Positions 19,371 through 28,495 are shown, numbered from the stretch's first letter. The stretch: 64,000 bases of DNA from Paenibacillus albicereus (GCF_012676905.1 NZ_CP051428.1:2504001-2568000), one strand, 5' to 3'. Made by a program: numbers and translations. The notes: generated from the sequence alone by a model not told the origin.

Positions 19371-21737
19371 CTGAAGACGCTGATTATCGCCGAAAAACCG
19401 GATATGGGCCGCAACATCGCGGCCGTCATGGAGCCCAAGGCACTGAACCGCCGCACTCATCTGGAGGGCGAGCGGTTCATCGTCACTTGGGCTATCGGTC
19501 ATCTGGTCGGACTTGCCGAGCCCGATGACTATGATCCACGCTACAAAAAATGGAAGGATGCCGATCTGCCGATCATTCCGGATGCCTTCAAGCTGTCCCC
19601 GAATCCGCGAACGAAGGACCAGCTCAAGGTCATCGGCGAGCTCGCCCGCAAATGCGGCCGGATCGTCAATGCCTGCGATGCCGGACGGGAAGGACAGCTG
19701 ATCTTTCATCTCATCCGCCGCCAGCTCAAGCTGACGCAGCCGGTCGACCGGCTCTGGATCTCCGATCTGACGCCGGAGACGATCCGCCGCGGCTTCGAGC
19801 AGCTTGCAAGCGACGACAAGTATGCGCCGCTGACACGCGCCGCCCAGGCCCGCAGCGAAGCGGACTGGCTGATCGGCATGAACGCCTCCCGGGCGTTCAC
19901 GATCCGCCACAAGGCGCTGCTGTCGGTCGGACGCGTGCAGACGCCGGTGCTTGCGCTGCTGTACGACCGCCATCGGGAGATCGAGGCGTTCCGCCCGGAA
20001 ACGTATTATCGAATCGAAGCGCAATTCGTGCAGAAGGCGGCCGCGTACAAGGGCATCTGGCAGGGCGAGCGGCTTGTCGACGGGGCCAAGGCTTCTGCGA
20101 TCGCCGAAAAGGTGAAGGGCAAGACGGGAAGGATCGCCAGCTATGAGGCAGCCGAATCCAAGGAATATCCGTTCCGCCTGCATGACCTGACGCTGCTGCA
20201 GCGCGAGGCGAACGGCCGCTACGGCTTCCCCGCCAAAAAGACGCTTGATGTGGCGCAGGCGCTCTACGAGAAGCATAAAGTCATCACCTATCCCCGCACC
20301 AGCTCCAACTACGTGACGGAAGAGACGATTCCCGTCATGGGCAAGGCGCTCGACATGCTGCGACAGACCGAGTATGCCGAGCTGGCCGCCGGAGCGGATC
20401 GCGGGAGGGTACATAAAGGCAACAAGGCCGTCTGCAATCCGGCCAAGGTCGAGGACCATCATGCCATCCTGCCGACGCCCAAGCGGCCCGGCTCGCTGAG
20501 CGCAGACGAGAAAAAGATTTACGATCTTATCGTGCGCCGGTTTTTGTCCCATTATTACGGTCCGGCCGTCTACCGCAACCATACGGTGCTTACCGTCGTG
20601 GAGGAGGAGACGTTCCGGACGCGCGTCAAGCAGCTGCTTGAGCCGGGCTGGAAGGTGACGCAGGGAGAGCCGGAGCCGGGAGAGAAGAAAAAGAGCCGCT
20701 CCAAAGGAGCGGCCGAGGAGGAAGCGGACGAGGAAACGCTCACGGACAGCGAGTTCGCCGTCGATCCCGAGGCCCCGGCCCGCTGCAAGTCGGCCAAGGC
20801 GGAGGAAAAGGCGACCCAGCCTCCCAAATCCTATACGGAGGGCACATTGCTGAAGGCGATGGAGAGCGCGGGCAAGGCGATGGAGGACGAGGAGCTGCGG
20901 GAGACGATGAAGGACAGCGGTCTCGGAACTCCAGCGACGCGCGCAGCGACGATCGAGCGGCTCAAGCAAGTCGGTTACATCCGGACGGCTGGCAAGAAGC
21001 TTGAGATCGAGCCGAAGGGAGCCGCCGCGATCGAGCTGATCCGCGGAGCGGGAGTCGAGCTCCTCGCCTCGCCGGTCATGACCGGACAGTGGGAGCGCCG
21101 GCTCACGCAGATCGCGCGCGGGGAGGCCTCGGACGAGGCGTTCATGGACAAGGTCAAGCAGTTCGCCCGCTCCATCGTCGACAAGGTGCGCCAGCAGCCT
21201 CCCGCTCCAGCAGGCACCTTCCAGGAGCCGGAGCGCAAGGGCGGGCGCAAGAGCTCCCGAGCCGGCTCAAGGCGATCCCAGGACGCTCCCGCAGCGTCAG
21301 GCTCGCAGGGACGCAGGTCCTTCGGAGCGGGCAGGAGCTCCTCGTCCGGTCCGAGTGCGAGGGCCGGATGGAAAAAGGACTCTGCGGACGCATCGCGCGT
21401 CCGCCAGGCGGCGAGAACCGAAAAGCCCTCCGCATCCGAAGCCCGGCCGGGCCCTCTGGAGCGGAAGGCGTTCGGAGCCTGCCCGCTCTGCGGTGGGCCC
21501 GTCATCGAAGGCAGCCGAGGCTACGGCTGCTCCCGCTTCCGCGAGGGCTGCCGCTTCGTCGTCTGGAAGGAGCAGCACGGCAAGAAGCTGAGCGTGCCGA
21601 TGCTGAACGCGCTGCTAGCCAAAGGGAAGACCGGCGTGCTGGCGTTCAAGACCGGAGACGGCCAGAGCCGCAAGGGCCGTCTGGAGCTGACGCCTCCCTA
21701 TACCGGCGAGACGAGGCTTTCTCTGGAGCGCTCCTGA
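19371..21737 (+). CDS. topB: DNA topoisomerase III, apparent CTG start
   Basis: 788 aa type IA topoisomerase. The Toprim domain begins with KTLIIAEKPDMGRNIA and has NACDAGREGQLIF; the catalytic Tyr lies in VITYPRTSSNYV; a single zinc motif CPLC...GCSRFREGC is near the end after an Arg/Ser-rich linker. The in-frame codon before CTG 19371 is TAG, and the first ATG is at 19404, which would remove the EKP loop that carries the Toprim Glu. AGGAG is 9 nt before the CTG. The start is therefore very likely CTG. The 3' end overlaps the convergent SgrR-like gene by 40 bp. Acts in decatenation and recombination-intermediate resolution. Confidence 0.88.
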   Translation: MKTLIIAEKPDMGRNIAAVMEPKALNRRTHLEGERFIVTWAIGHLVGLAEPDDYDPRYKKWKDADLPIIPDAFKLSPNPRTKDQLKVIGELARKCGRIVNACDAGREGQLIFHLIRRQLKLTQPVDRLWISDLTPETIRRGFEQLASDDKYAPLTRAAQARSEADWLIGMNASRAFTIRHKALLSVGRVQTPVLALLYDRHREIEAFRPETYYRIEAQFVQKAAAYKGIWQGERLVDGAKASAIAEKVKGKTGRIASYEAAESKEYPFRLHDLTLLQREANGRYGFPAKKTLDVAQALYEKHKVITYPRTSSNYVTEETIPVMGKALDMLRQTEYAELAAGADRGRVHKGNKAVCNPAKVEDHHAILPTPKRPGSLSADEKKIYDLIVRRFLSHYYGPAVYRNHTVLTVVEEETFRTRVKQLLEPGWKVTQGEPEPGEKKKSRSKGAAEEEADEETLTDSEFAVDPEAPARCKSAKAEEKATQPPKSYTEGTLLKAMESAGKAMEDEELRETMKDSGLGTPATRAATIERLKQVGYIRTAGKKLEIEPKGAAAIELIRGAGVELLASPVMTGQWERRLTQIARGEASDEAFMDKVKQFARSIVDKVRQQPPAPAGTFQEPERKGGRKSSRAGSRRSQDAPAASGSQGRRSFGAGRSSSSGPSARAGWKKDSADASRVRQAARTEKPSASEARPGPLERKAFGACPLCGGPVIEGSRGYGCSRFREGCRFVVWKEQHGKKLSVPMLNALLAKGKTGVLAFKTGDGQSRKGRLELTPPYTGETRLSLERS

Positions 21738-23524
21738 GCTTCCGAGACCAGCCATACATCCTTGAAGTCCATCCAACCGAGCTTGTTGATGTCGATGCCG
21801 CGGACGGAAGGATGCACGAACGTATTCATCGCCCGGTGGATGAGGGGCAGAATTTGATGCTCGTCCAGCAAGCGCTGCTCGATTTGCCGGAGCAGCGCTT
21901 TTCGCTGTTCCGGCAAGTGGGCGGTGAACAGATGATCCAGGTTGCGCTTGACCCAGCGAAGGAGCGATTCGTCCATGTGCTGCCGCATGTAGCTGGATTC
22001 CTGCAAGTAATTCTCGAGCTCGCACACCTCATCCTCGGCGATGACGAGGTTTTGCAGGATGCAGTCGGCTTCCAGCACGAGCTCGGCCTGATAGATGGCT
22101 TGATGGGACTCGAAGCGCAGCTCGAGCGGAATGCCGATCTCGGCGAGGCGATCCTGCAGCCACTCCGCTTCGTTGCGGTAGGCGGGGCTTGTCAGCAGCA
22201 CGATCGGACGGCCGTCATAACCGCTTTCCTCCAGCAGGCGCTGCGCCGTCTCCGGCTCATGCCGTTCCAGCGTAGGGAAATCGGGCGTAGCCGGCATATA
22301 GCTGCGAGCGGGCCGGCAAGCCTCTCCGACTGTGCGGCTTAGGCCCCAGCGGTCGACGGCAAGCTCGACCGCCTGACGGAAGACGATGGACCGCTGCGGT
22401 CCGTTTTTGCGCCGGTTCCAAGAGATCAGGCTGCAGCCCTTGTTCAGCGTTCGGATCTGGCCCCAGTTGTGCTCCGGGCGCACGGTCAGGCGGCTGTCGC
22501 TCGCCAGGATCTGGCCCCATTTCTGCCGTGTTTCGGTCGGAATGTCCTCGGGCATGACGGCGATCTGGACTTCGTCCAGGTAAGCTCGTCCCTGAAAATA
22601 ATGCTCGTGCACGGCAAGGTCGATTCGCTCCGGCGTCCAGCGCGACAACCGAAAAGGTCCGGTGCCGGAGGGGAGCTGCCAGTACCGTTCCGGATCTCCC
22701 TGCACGAGGTCTGCCGGCAAGATGGATGCGACCGCGGAACAGAGCAGCCGGGGCAGCAGCCGGTTCGGCTGGCTGAGCGAAATCCGGACCGTGCGGCTGT
22801 CGAGCGGCACGGCGGCGATCATTGTCTCGAGCAGGAAGCGGTTGGGCTGTCCGTCGGCCAGCCGGTTCAGCGTGAAGCACACATCTGTGGAGGTCATCTC
22901 CGTGCCGTGATGGAAGCGGACCCCTTTGCGAAGGTGGAAAATCCAGACGCGCGCGTCGTCGCTGCTCTCCCAGTGATGGGCGAGCGCGGGAAGCAGCTTT
23001 TCCTCTCGGGCATCGAAATCAAGCAGGCGGTCGAAGATTTGATGGATGAGATGAGAATCGAACGAAAAGAACAGCCGGGCGGGATCAAGCGACACCGGCG
23101 GCCGATAGACCGGCAGGCGGAAGATGTCGCGCTGGTCCTGCTGGCCTTCGTCGATCCGATTCGAGCCGAAATGGCCGTTCAAAAAGTCCACGAAGCGATC
23201 GCGGGCCGCAGTCCGGTCGCCGTGATGCTTCATGAGCTGGAACGCTTTTTGATAATCGCCGTCGCCGGCCATCTGCATGGCCGTATCGAGCAGGAACTGC
23301 TCGCGGCTCATCAGGAATTCGATGCGCGAGCGAACGCCGCGCCCGCGTCCGGCATGCCAGCGCAGCCAGGCCTCCTCCTCGAGCTTGCGGATAATGAGCT
23401 TGACGTTGCGCTCGGTACAGTGGAACAGCTCGGCCAGCTCTTCGAGCGACACTTCGACGATCGTATCGGGATCCATGACGCGGTAATGGTCGAGCAGCAG
23501 CAGGTATCTCTCGGCGCTCAGCAT
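21698..23524 (-). CDS. SgrR-family regulator with solute-binding-protein domain
   Basis: 608 aa cytoplasmic protein without signal peptide. The first 115 residues form an SgrR-type winged helix (VSLEELAELFHCTERNVKLIIRKLEEEAWLRW), and the rest is an SBP_bac_5 domain of the oligopeptide-binding family (PALAHHWESSDDARVWIFHLRKGVRFHHG, GTGPFRL). In SgrR this C-terminal domain senses a small ligand. ATG 23524 has AAAGGAG at about 12 nt. Its 3' end runs 40 bp into topB on the other strand. No transporter gene, the common neighbour of such regulators, is adjacent; the divergent 62-aa gene is the only close candidate target. Confidence 0.82.
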   Translation of the reverse strand: MLSAERYLLLLDHYRVMDPDTIVEVSLEELAELFHCTERNVKLIIRKLEEEAWLRWHAGRGRGVRSRIEFLMSREQFLLDTAMQMAGDGDYQKAFQLMKHHGDRTAARDRFVDFLNGHFGSNRIDEGQQDQRDIFRLPVYRPPVSLDPARLFFSFDSHLIHQIFDRLLDFDAREEKLLPALAHHWESSDDARVWIFHLRKGVRFHHGTEMTSTDVCFTLNRLADGQPNRFLLETMIAAVPLDSRTVRISLSQPNRLLPRLLCSAVASILPADLVQGDPERYWQLPSGTGPFRLSRWTPERIDLAVHEHYFQGRAYLDEVQIAVMPEDIPTETRQKWGQILASDSRLTVRPEHNWGQIRTLNKGCSLISWNRRKNGPQRSIVFRQAVELAVDRWGLSRTVGEACRPARSYMPATPDFPTLERHEPETAQRLLEESGYDGRPIVLLTSPAYRNEAEWLQDRLAEIGIPLELRFESHQAIYQAELVLEADCILQNLVIAEDEVCELENYLQESSYMRQHMDESLLRWVKRNLDHLFTAHLPEQRKALLRQIEQRLLDEHQILPLIHRAMNTFVHPSVRGIDINKLGWMDFKDVWLVSEAQERSRESLVSPV

Positions 23525-23721
23525 ATCGGTTTCTTTCTCCTTTTTCGGGCTCTTTCGCATAAGGGACAAGCATCGCGGGCCAAGGGCAGCGTTTTCTTTC
23601 CTTGAAAAGAGGAAGTGTATTGAATCAATTGTACACTTTTTGTTCCTGTTATGTCATGCGATACTGGATTCAGGGCAAAAGACGAATGAAACCAAATGAA
23701 GCCCGCGAGGAGAAATGAACG

Positions 23722-23910
23722 ATGTACGATACGATTTTCAGGCATGAGATGGAGATTGAGCGCCATCACCGCAACCAATCCGGCAAGCAGAGCTACGCCG
23801 TGAACGAGATGTCGCCGAAAGCGAATGATTCCGACTACAGAGGCCGGATGAGCCGGCAGATCTGGAAGCCGCTGCACGCGATGATCGTATTCACGGGCCT
23901 GCGCAAATGA
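23722..23910 (+). CDS. Small hypothetical protein, 62 aa
   Basis: Not recognised. Hydrophilic, His/Arg/Met-rich, with no membrane segment or Cys. ATG 23722 has GAGGAG at about 9 nt, and a strong terminator follows 28 bp after the stop, which supports a real gene. It is divergent from the SgrR-like regulator, about 200 bp between the two starts. Confidence 0.55.
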   Translation: MYDTIFRHEMEIERHHRNQSGKQSYAVNEMSPKANDSDYRGRMSRQIWKPLHAMIVFTGLRK

Positions 23911-23937
23911 GCCGCGGCGGCGGAAATAGAAAAAGCC

Positions 23938-23995
23938 AAAAGCAAAGGGCATGATAAGGACCGGAAATCCGGATCTTATCATGCCCTTTGCTTTT
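23938..23995. terminator. Very long bidirectional terminator
   Basis: A stem of more than 20 bp runs from AAAAGCAAAGGGCATG to its complement ending CTTTGCTTTT. It serves the 62-aa gene and the convergent HAD hydrolase. Confidence 0.9.
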
Positions 23996-24006
23996 GATTC
24001 GGGCCG

Positions 24007-24759
24007 TTAAGAAATGCGGCCGCCATACGAAGCGATGCCCTCAGGAACATCCCGCAGATGCTTCAGCTGCAGGAACGCTCCCTGAGGCTCGACATCGATC
24101 GTCACGATATTGTACTCCCACTCCGTGAACGGCTCGACATGGATCGCATGGATGCCCGTCGACAGCGCCGGCACGACATCGGTGCGGATGGAGTTGCCCA
24201 CCATCCAGGTGTGGGAACGGTCGAATCCGCCCGAGCGCAGGATTTCCTCCAGCGCGTCGGTGTTCTTGTGCTGGCGGATATAGATCCGGTCCCCGAAAAA
24301 CCGCTGCAGGCCGAGCCGATCCACCTTGCGCTGCTGGATGGAAGGCTCGCCTCCCGTATACAGATGTAGGCGGTGGCCGGCATCGGCCAGCTCCTCGAGC
24401 GTGCTCTCCATGTCGGGATAGGGCTCCGCTTCCTGCTCGTAGACGCTCTGTCCCATCCGCCATAGCAGATCGATCTCGTCGGAGCCCTCCTCGCGGCCGG
24501 TGAGTCGGGAGAAGTCGATATAGGTATCGAGGAAAGACTGCGGAAAGTGCTCGCTCTTGAAGCCGATCGCATGCACGCCGGCAATGTCGATTTCCTGCTG
24601 CTTGCGGCGGATCGCGGCCTCCGTCAACTCCGGGTAGGCGTGGAACCAGGTCCGCATGGCGTCGACGAACTGGTCGATGACCAGGTTGAAATATTTGTTG
24701 CAATGGATGAGCGTGTCATCCAGATCGAACAGGATGGTCTGCGGCGTAGGCTTGGCCAT
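24007..24759 (-). CDS. HAD-family hydrolase
   Basis: 250 aa. HAD motif I is LFDLDDTLIHC near the N-terminus, motif II is LHLYTGG, and motif IV is WMVGNSIRTDVVPAL, with a helical cap between I and II. These residues indicate a Mg-dependent phosphatase or phosphoglycolate-phosphatase-like enzyme; the substrate is unknown. ATG 24759 has only a weak GAAGGGA upstream, but the conserved fold starts right after it. Monocistronic, ending at the shared terminator. Confidence 0.8.
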   Translation of the reverse strand: MAKPTPQTILFDLDDTLIHCNKYFNLVIDQFVDAMRTWFHAYPELTEAAIRRKQQEIDIAGVHAIGFKSEHFPQSFLDTYIDFSRLTGREEGSDEIDLLWRMGQSVYEQEAEPYPDMESTLEELADAGHRLHLYTGGEPSIQQRKVDRLGLQRFFGDRIYIRQHKNTDALEEILRSGGFDRSHTWMVGNSIRTDVVPALSTGIHAIHVEPFTEWEYNIVTIDVEPQGAFLQLKHLRDVPEGIASYGGRIS

Positions 24760-24867
24760 AAGCGGTCGTTGTCCCTTCTGGTCTGACTGGAGCAGTCAAG
24801 CTTTTCTCTCCAATCTACTTCACCGGGGAACATCCGTCAAACGGACGGCATCGACGCCGCAACCGAT

Positions 24868-25086
24868 CTATGCGTAGCGTTGCGCCTTGGAGGCGAGGTT
24901 CTTCTTGATGAAAGCGATGCGCTGCCGCACATAGAAATCGCGGCTCTCGCCCTTGAGCTCCGAAGGAGTCACGGAAGAGTGGGAGCCGTTGTCGATGATG
25001 GCCAGCCGGCCGTCGTCGTAGAACTTGAAGGTGAGATCACGGAAGGGGCGATGGCGTTCGACAAATCGAAAGTGATTGCAATTCAT
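24868..25086 (-). CDS. Small protein under double LexA-box promoter, 72 aa
   Basis: Not recognised. It is basic and soluble, with no Cys cluster or membrane segment: a beta-rich first half (FRDLTFKFYDDGRLAIIDNG) followed by a helical basic tail. ATG 25086 has GGAG at about 10 nt. Its promoter carries one Bacillus-type LexA box between -35 and -10 and a second just after the predicted start, so SOS induction is likely. It could act in the DNA-damage response, as the small SOS proteins YneA and YnzC do in B. subtilis, but no similarity to those is seen. Confidence 0.6.
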   Translation of the reverse strand: MNCNHFRFVERHRPFRDLTFKFYDDGRLAIIDNGSHSSVTPSELKGESRDFYVRQRIAFIKKNLASKAQRYA

Positions 25087-25116
25087 CTCGATCACGCTCC
25101 AGATCAAGGAATGGGA

Positions 25117-25166
25117 GGAACGTTTGTTCCTGTTTCCATTGTAGCAAACATTTGTTCGCGTGGAAA
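25117..25166 (-). promoter_or_regulatory. Promoter with two LexA (SOS) boxes
   Basis: On the minus strand: TTTCCA (25166-25161), 17-nt spacer, TACAAT (25143-25138). CGAACAAATGTTTG occupies the spacer (25158-25145), and GGAACAAACGTTCC spans about +1 to +14 (25130-25117). The first fits the Bacillus LexA consensus CGAACRNRYGTTYG at every position; the second keeps the GAACRNRYGTTC core. Confidence 0.75.
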
Positions 25167-25266
25167 GTGTTTTTTTAATCCCGTACACTGTTGGAATAAG
25201 GATGACAACGATTGCAGGCCGGCTGAGCCTACGAGCCGGACCGCCAGAAGGAGTGCAGCAGCAGCC

Positions 25267-25989
25267 ATGATCCATATCGCTCATCTCAAGAAACAGTTGC
25301 CCGCCGGACCGACCGTGCTCGACGACATCAGCTTCCGCGCGGACGACGGGGAATTCATCGCCATCAAGGGAGCGAGCGGCAGCGGGAAGTCCATGCTGCT
25401 CAAATGTCTCGCGCTTCAGGAAAGCTGGACCTCCGGCTCGTACAAGGTGGACGGCAAGGAAGTCCCGACGACGTGGTCCGGGCGCTACCGGATCCGCCGC
25501 GAGGTCGCGCTGATCGAGGAGAAGCCGTCACTCCATCCCGGACGCACCGCGCTCAAGAACGTGCTCGTCGGCTCGGCGGCGCAGGCCTCGGCGCTCCGGC
25601 GTCTGACCGGCATGGTGCGCAACGACGACTACATGGGCGCGATGGACACGCTCGAGAAGCTTGGCCTGCTCGACAAAGCCCACAGCAAGGCGGACAAGCT
25701 GAGCGGGGGCGAGCGGCAGCGGGTCGCCGTCGCCAGGGCGCTCGTCCATGGCGCCAAGGTGCTGCTGGCGGACGAGCCGGTGTCCGGGCTCGATCCGCAT
25801 GCGGCCGACAAGGTGCTCGGCGACCTCAAGCGGCTGTGCAAGGAGCAGGGCTTGATCGTGATCGCCGTGCTCCACCAAGGCGACTGGGCCGAGCGCTACG
25901 CCGACCGCATCATCGGACTGAGCGGCGGCAAGCTGGCGCTGCAGGTGAACGGCCGCAGGCTGACCGAACGCGAAAAGAACTTGCTGTGA
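25267..25989 (+). CDS. Orphan ABC transporter ATPase, PhnC-like
   Basis: 240 aa ATPase subunit. Walker A GASGSGKS is near residue 35, the signature LSGGERQRVAVARAL near 145, Walker B VLLADEPVSGLDP follows, and the switch His is in VLHQGDW. The middle (ALKNVLVGSAAQASALRRLTGM) matches the phosphonate-importer PhnC type. The Q-loop position of PhnC proteins reads VALIEEK here, so the usual Gln seems to be missing. No permease or binding protein lies nearby. ATG 25267 follows GAAGGAG. The next two genes are codirectional and close, probably one transcript. Confidence 0.8.
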   Translation: MIHIAHLKKQLPAGPTVLDDISFRADDGEFIAIKGASGSGKSMLLKCLALQESWTSGSYKVDGKEVPTTWSGRYRIRREVALIEEKPSLHPGRTALKNVLVGSAAQASALRRLTGMVRNDDYMGAMDTLEKLGLLDKAHSKADKLSGGERQRVAVARALVHGAKVLLADEPVSGLDPHAADKVLGDLKRLCKEQGLIVIAVLHQGDWAERYADRIIGLSGGKLALQVNGRRLTEREKNLL

Positions 25990-26065
25990 CCAGGCGGCAT
26001 GATTTTCCGCCCTGCCTTCATACAATCGGAATGACCGATTCTATGGATATGGCAGGTGGAGAATC

Positions 26066-26677
26066 ATGCCGTTCGTGCAACCGGCTTACGTGCACACGAG
26101 CCGCGTCGTCCGGCCGAAGACCGAGCTGCTGCTGCCGGTCGTCTCGATCGCGGGCGAGGAGGGAGCGACAGCCGCGATCAACGGCTCGATCCGTTCCGCG
26201 GCGCGGATGCTGATGGAGGAGCAGGGCTCGCTGGACGATCCCCGCTCCGAAATGCTCGGCTACTACGAGCTCAAGAACAACCAGAAGGGAGTGCTCAGCC
26301 TTTCCCTGTTCAATTACGCCTACACCGGCGGCGCTCACGGATTGACGCTGCAGCGGTCGCTCACCTTCATGGGCAAGGACGGCAAGCCGATTCCGCTCGC
26401 CGCCTTGTTCAAGCCCGGCTCCGATTACCGCAAGCGGCTGTCGGAGCTCGTCGCTCGCCAGATCAAGCAGCGCGACATCCAGACGCTGCAGCCGTTCGAG
26501 GGCATCCGCCCCGACCAGGATTATTACATCGCGGACCGCGCGCTCATCATCTGGTTCAGCGTGTATGAGATTACCCCGTACGTTTTCGGCTTTCCTTATT
26601 TTCCGATATCCGTCTTCGATCTGTCCGACCTGATCCGGGAGGAAGGGCCGCTCGGCGTGATGGACGTCAACGATTAA
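26066..26677 (+). CDS. DUF3298-like protein
   Basis: 203 aa. The segment NYAYTGGAHGLT and the following LAALFKPGSDYRKRLSEL, with the end IWFSVYEITPYVFGFPYFPISVFDL, fits the DUF3298 domain found at the end of RsiV-type anti-sigma factors and in PdaC-like proteins. Those are extracellular, whereas this protein has no signal peptide or membrane helix and should be cytoplasmic. ATG 26066 has GGTGGAG upstream. It sits between the orphan ATPase (76 bp) and a membrane protein (24 bp). Role unknown. Confidence 0.65.
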   Translation: MPFVQPAYVHTSRVVRPKTELLLPVVSIAGEEGATAAINGSIRSAARMLMEEQGSLDDPRSEMLGYYELKNNQKGVLSLSLFNYAYTGGAHGLTLQRSLTFMGKDGKPIPLAALFKPGSDYRKRLSELVARQIKQRDIQTLQPFEGIRPDQDYYIADRALIIWFSVYEITPYVFGFPYFPISVFDLSDLIREEGPLGVMDVND

Positions 26678-26701
26678 GAGGGCGAAGAGGGGGATCAGGA
26701 C

Positions 26702-28312
26702 ATGTGGATCGGGTTCGGCTTGTACGGGGCGGCGGCGCTGGCGTGGCTGGCCGTATTCGCGGCGGCGGAGCGGCGGCGTCAGCGCAGCGGGTATCAGTCG
26801 CTGACGCGCTATGCGGCATACATCCAGTTCATGCAGGACAAGAGAGAGTTGAACCGGCACGGATACGCGCAGCAGCTCAAAAGGGCTTTCGGACCGTTCA
26901 CGGCCTTCGCCTTGCCGTTCAACGCGATGGCGCTGCTCGGCGGCGGAGCCTTGTTCCTGCATGTTGCCGGACCGGAATCGGCTGGCGGGCTCATCCTGTG
27001 GGCGTGGCCGCTGCTCGGGCTGGCGGCGTTGGCCGTCCATGCCGTATCGGCGGAGCTGCTGTCCGCCGTGCCGACAGCCAAGGGAGCGTCCCATGCGGCC
27101 GAGTGGCTGTCGGGGAAAGCAGCCGGCCGGGTGAGCGGCTTGCTGCGGCTCGGCGGCCAGTGGGCGCTGGCGGCATGGATGAGCCTGGAGGCTGCCCGCT
27201 GGATAGGCCAGTCCTGGCAAGGCTGGCTCGGCGGCTCCGCTGCCGTGGTTACGGCCGTCATGCTCGCAGTTTCGTTCGCGCTGCAAGGGCTCATCTGCCT
27301 GGCGGGCAACGGCTGGTACGGCTTTCTGCAGCGGGCGATCGCCGGCATCCAGATCGGCTGCTGCCTCCTGCTGCTCGTTCTGCTGGCGGGCGCGCTGTGG
27401 CCGAGCTACTGGCTGCCGTCGATCGTGCCGCCGCTGGAGGCAGGAGCCGGCACGGCTTCGCTGCGAGCCGACTGGGCGCTTGGAGCGCTGCTGCTTTGGA
27501 GGCTCTTCCTGTCCGGGGGAGCGGCGGAGGCTGCGGCGGAAGAGACCGTCGAGCCGCGGATGCGTCTGCCATGGGGGCAGTTCCAGTCGGCGGCCTATGT
27601 ATATACGGGCGGCTACGTGCTGCTGGCTCTGGCCGCCATGTACGCTGCGGCGCGTCCGCTCGCCGGGACGGCTGGCGCTTGGCTCCACCCGGTCAACTCG
27701 GCCATCGCAAGCTCTCCGGGATCGGTGCTGGCGCTGGATGCGCTGATCGCGATCAGCCTGTTCGGCGGCTCGCTTTCCCTGCTGTTCGCTTCGACGAGGC
27801 TCGCGGGCGCTCTCGCTCGCGACAGCATGCGCCCCGCGCTGCGGCGACTTTCGGCGGTAGCCGTCAAGCGCCGCACATTCGACGGAGCAGCCGTGCTGGC
27901 CGTCCTGACGACAGCTGCGCTAGCGGCAGGGGCGGCGCTGGTTCCAGCGGCCGGCGGACCGCATGGGGCGAGCTTGCTCGCGCTCGGCGTGATGCTGCAG
28001 CATGGAGCGCTGCTCCTGCCGCTCGCCGGCCTGCTGCGCTTGCGCCGGGGCCAGGAGACGCCACAGCTGGTCCCGCTCTGGTCTCCCGGGCCCGCGCGCG
28101 CCGCACTGCGCTGGACTGCGGCGGCGGTGCTGGCCGCCATCGCGGCGGCGGCGGCGTTCTTCCAGCCCGCTGCGCTGGCCGCCGCGCTGCTTTGGCTGGC
28201 CGCCGCGCTGCTTGCCGCAAGGCCGCGCGCGGCCGCCGCAGGAGCGGCCGAACGCCGCAGCATGCCGAGCCGCCAGGACCTGCTGCAGCTGGAGCGCTCC
28301 CATCCTCAATAG
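26702..28312 (+). CDS. Polytopic membrane protein, APC-permease-like
   Basis: 536 aa with about 11-12 hydrophobic segments and a very Ala/Leu-rich composition. Two short stretches recall amino-acid permeases: the TAKGASHAAEWL segment after the third helix and LFASTRLAGALARDSMRPALRRL, which looks like the R.~~ALARDG.LP loop of APC carriers. No exact family was recognised. ATG 26702 follows GAGGGGGATCAGGAC. It is the last gene of the ATPase/DUF3298 group. An imperfect hairpin without a T run follows the stop. Confidence 0.55.
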   Translation: MWIGFGLYGAAALAWLAVFAAAERRRQRSGYQSLTRYAAYIQFMQDKRELNRHGYAQQLKRAFGPFTAFALPFNAMALLGGGALFLHVAGPESAGGLILWAWPLLGLAALAVHAVSAELLSAVPTAKGASHAAEWLSGKAAGRVSGLLRLGGQWALAAWMSLEAARWIGQSWQGWLGGSAAVVTAVMLAVSFALQGLICLAGNGWYGFLQRAIAGIQIGCCLLLLVLLAGALWPSYWLPSIVPPLEAGAGTASLRADWALGALLLWRLFLSGGAAEAAAEETVEPRMRLPWGQFQSAAYVYTGGYVLLALAAMYAAARPLAGTAGAWLHPVNSAIASSPGSVLALDALIAISLFGGSLSLLFASTRLAGALARDSMRPALRRLSAVAVKRRTFDGAAVLAVLTTAALAAGAALVPAAGGPHGASLLALGVMLQHGALLLPLAGLLRLRRGQETPQLVPLWSPGPARAALRWTAAAVLAAIAAAAAFFQPAALAAALLWLAAALLAARPRAAAAGAAERRSMPSRQDLLQLERSHPQ

Positions 28313-28465
28313 CGCGGGAAATGAAGCCTCATGAGCGGCTATTTCCCGGGGAAGCGCAGAATGCAACACGAACAAAAAGGTTTCGACACGTTATGACGCA
28401 GCGGCGGCTGATCGTGTCGAGCGGATGCCGTTCGGATTGGCGACGCGAGCGGCGGGGGAGGCGGG

Positions 28466-28495
28466 TTGCCGGATGGCGCCCGCTTCTTTTATAAT
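28466..28495 (+). promoter_or_regulatory. Promoter of the MOSC gene
   Basis: TTGCCG (28466-28471), 18-nt spacer, TATAAT (28490-28495). Confidence 0.6.
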
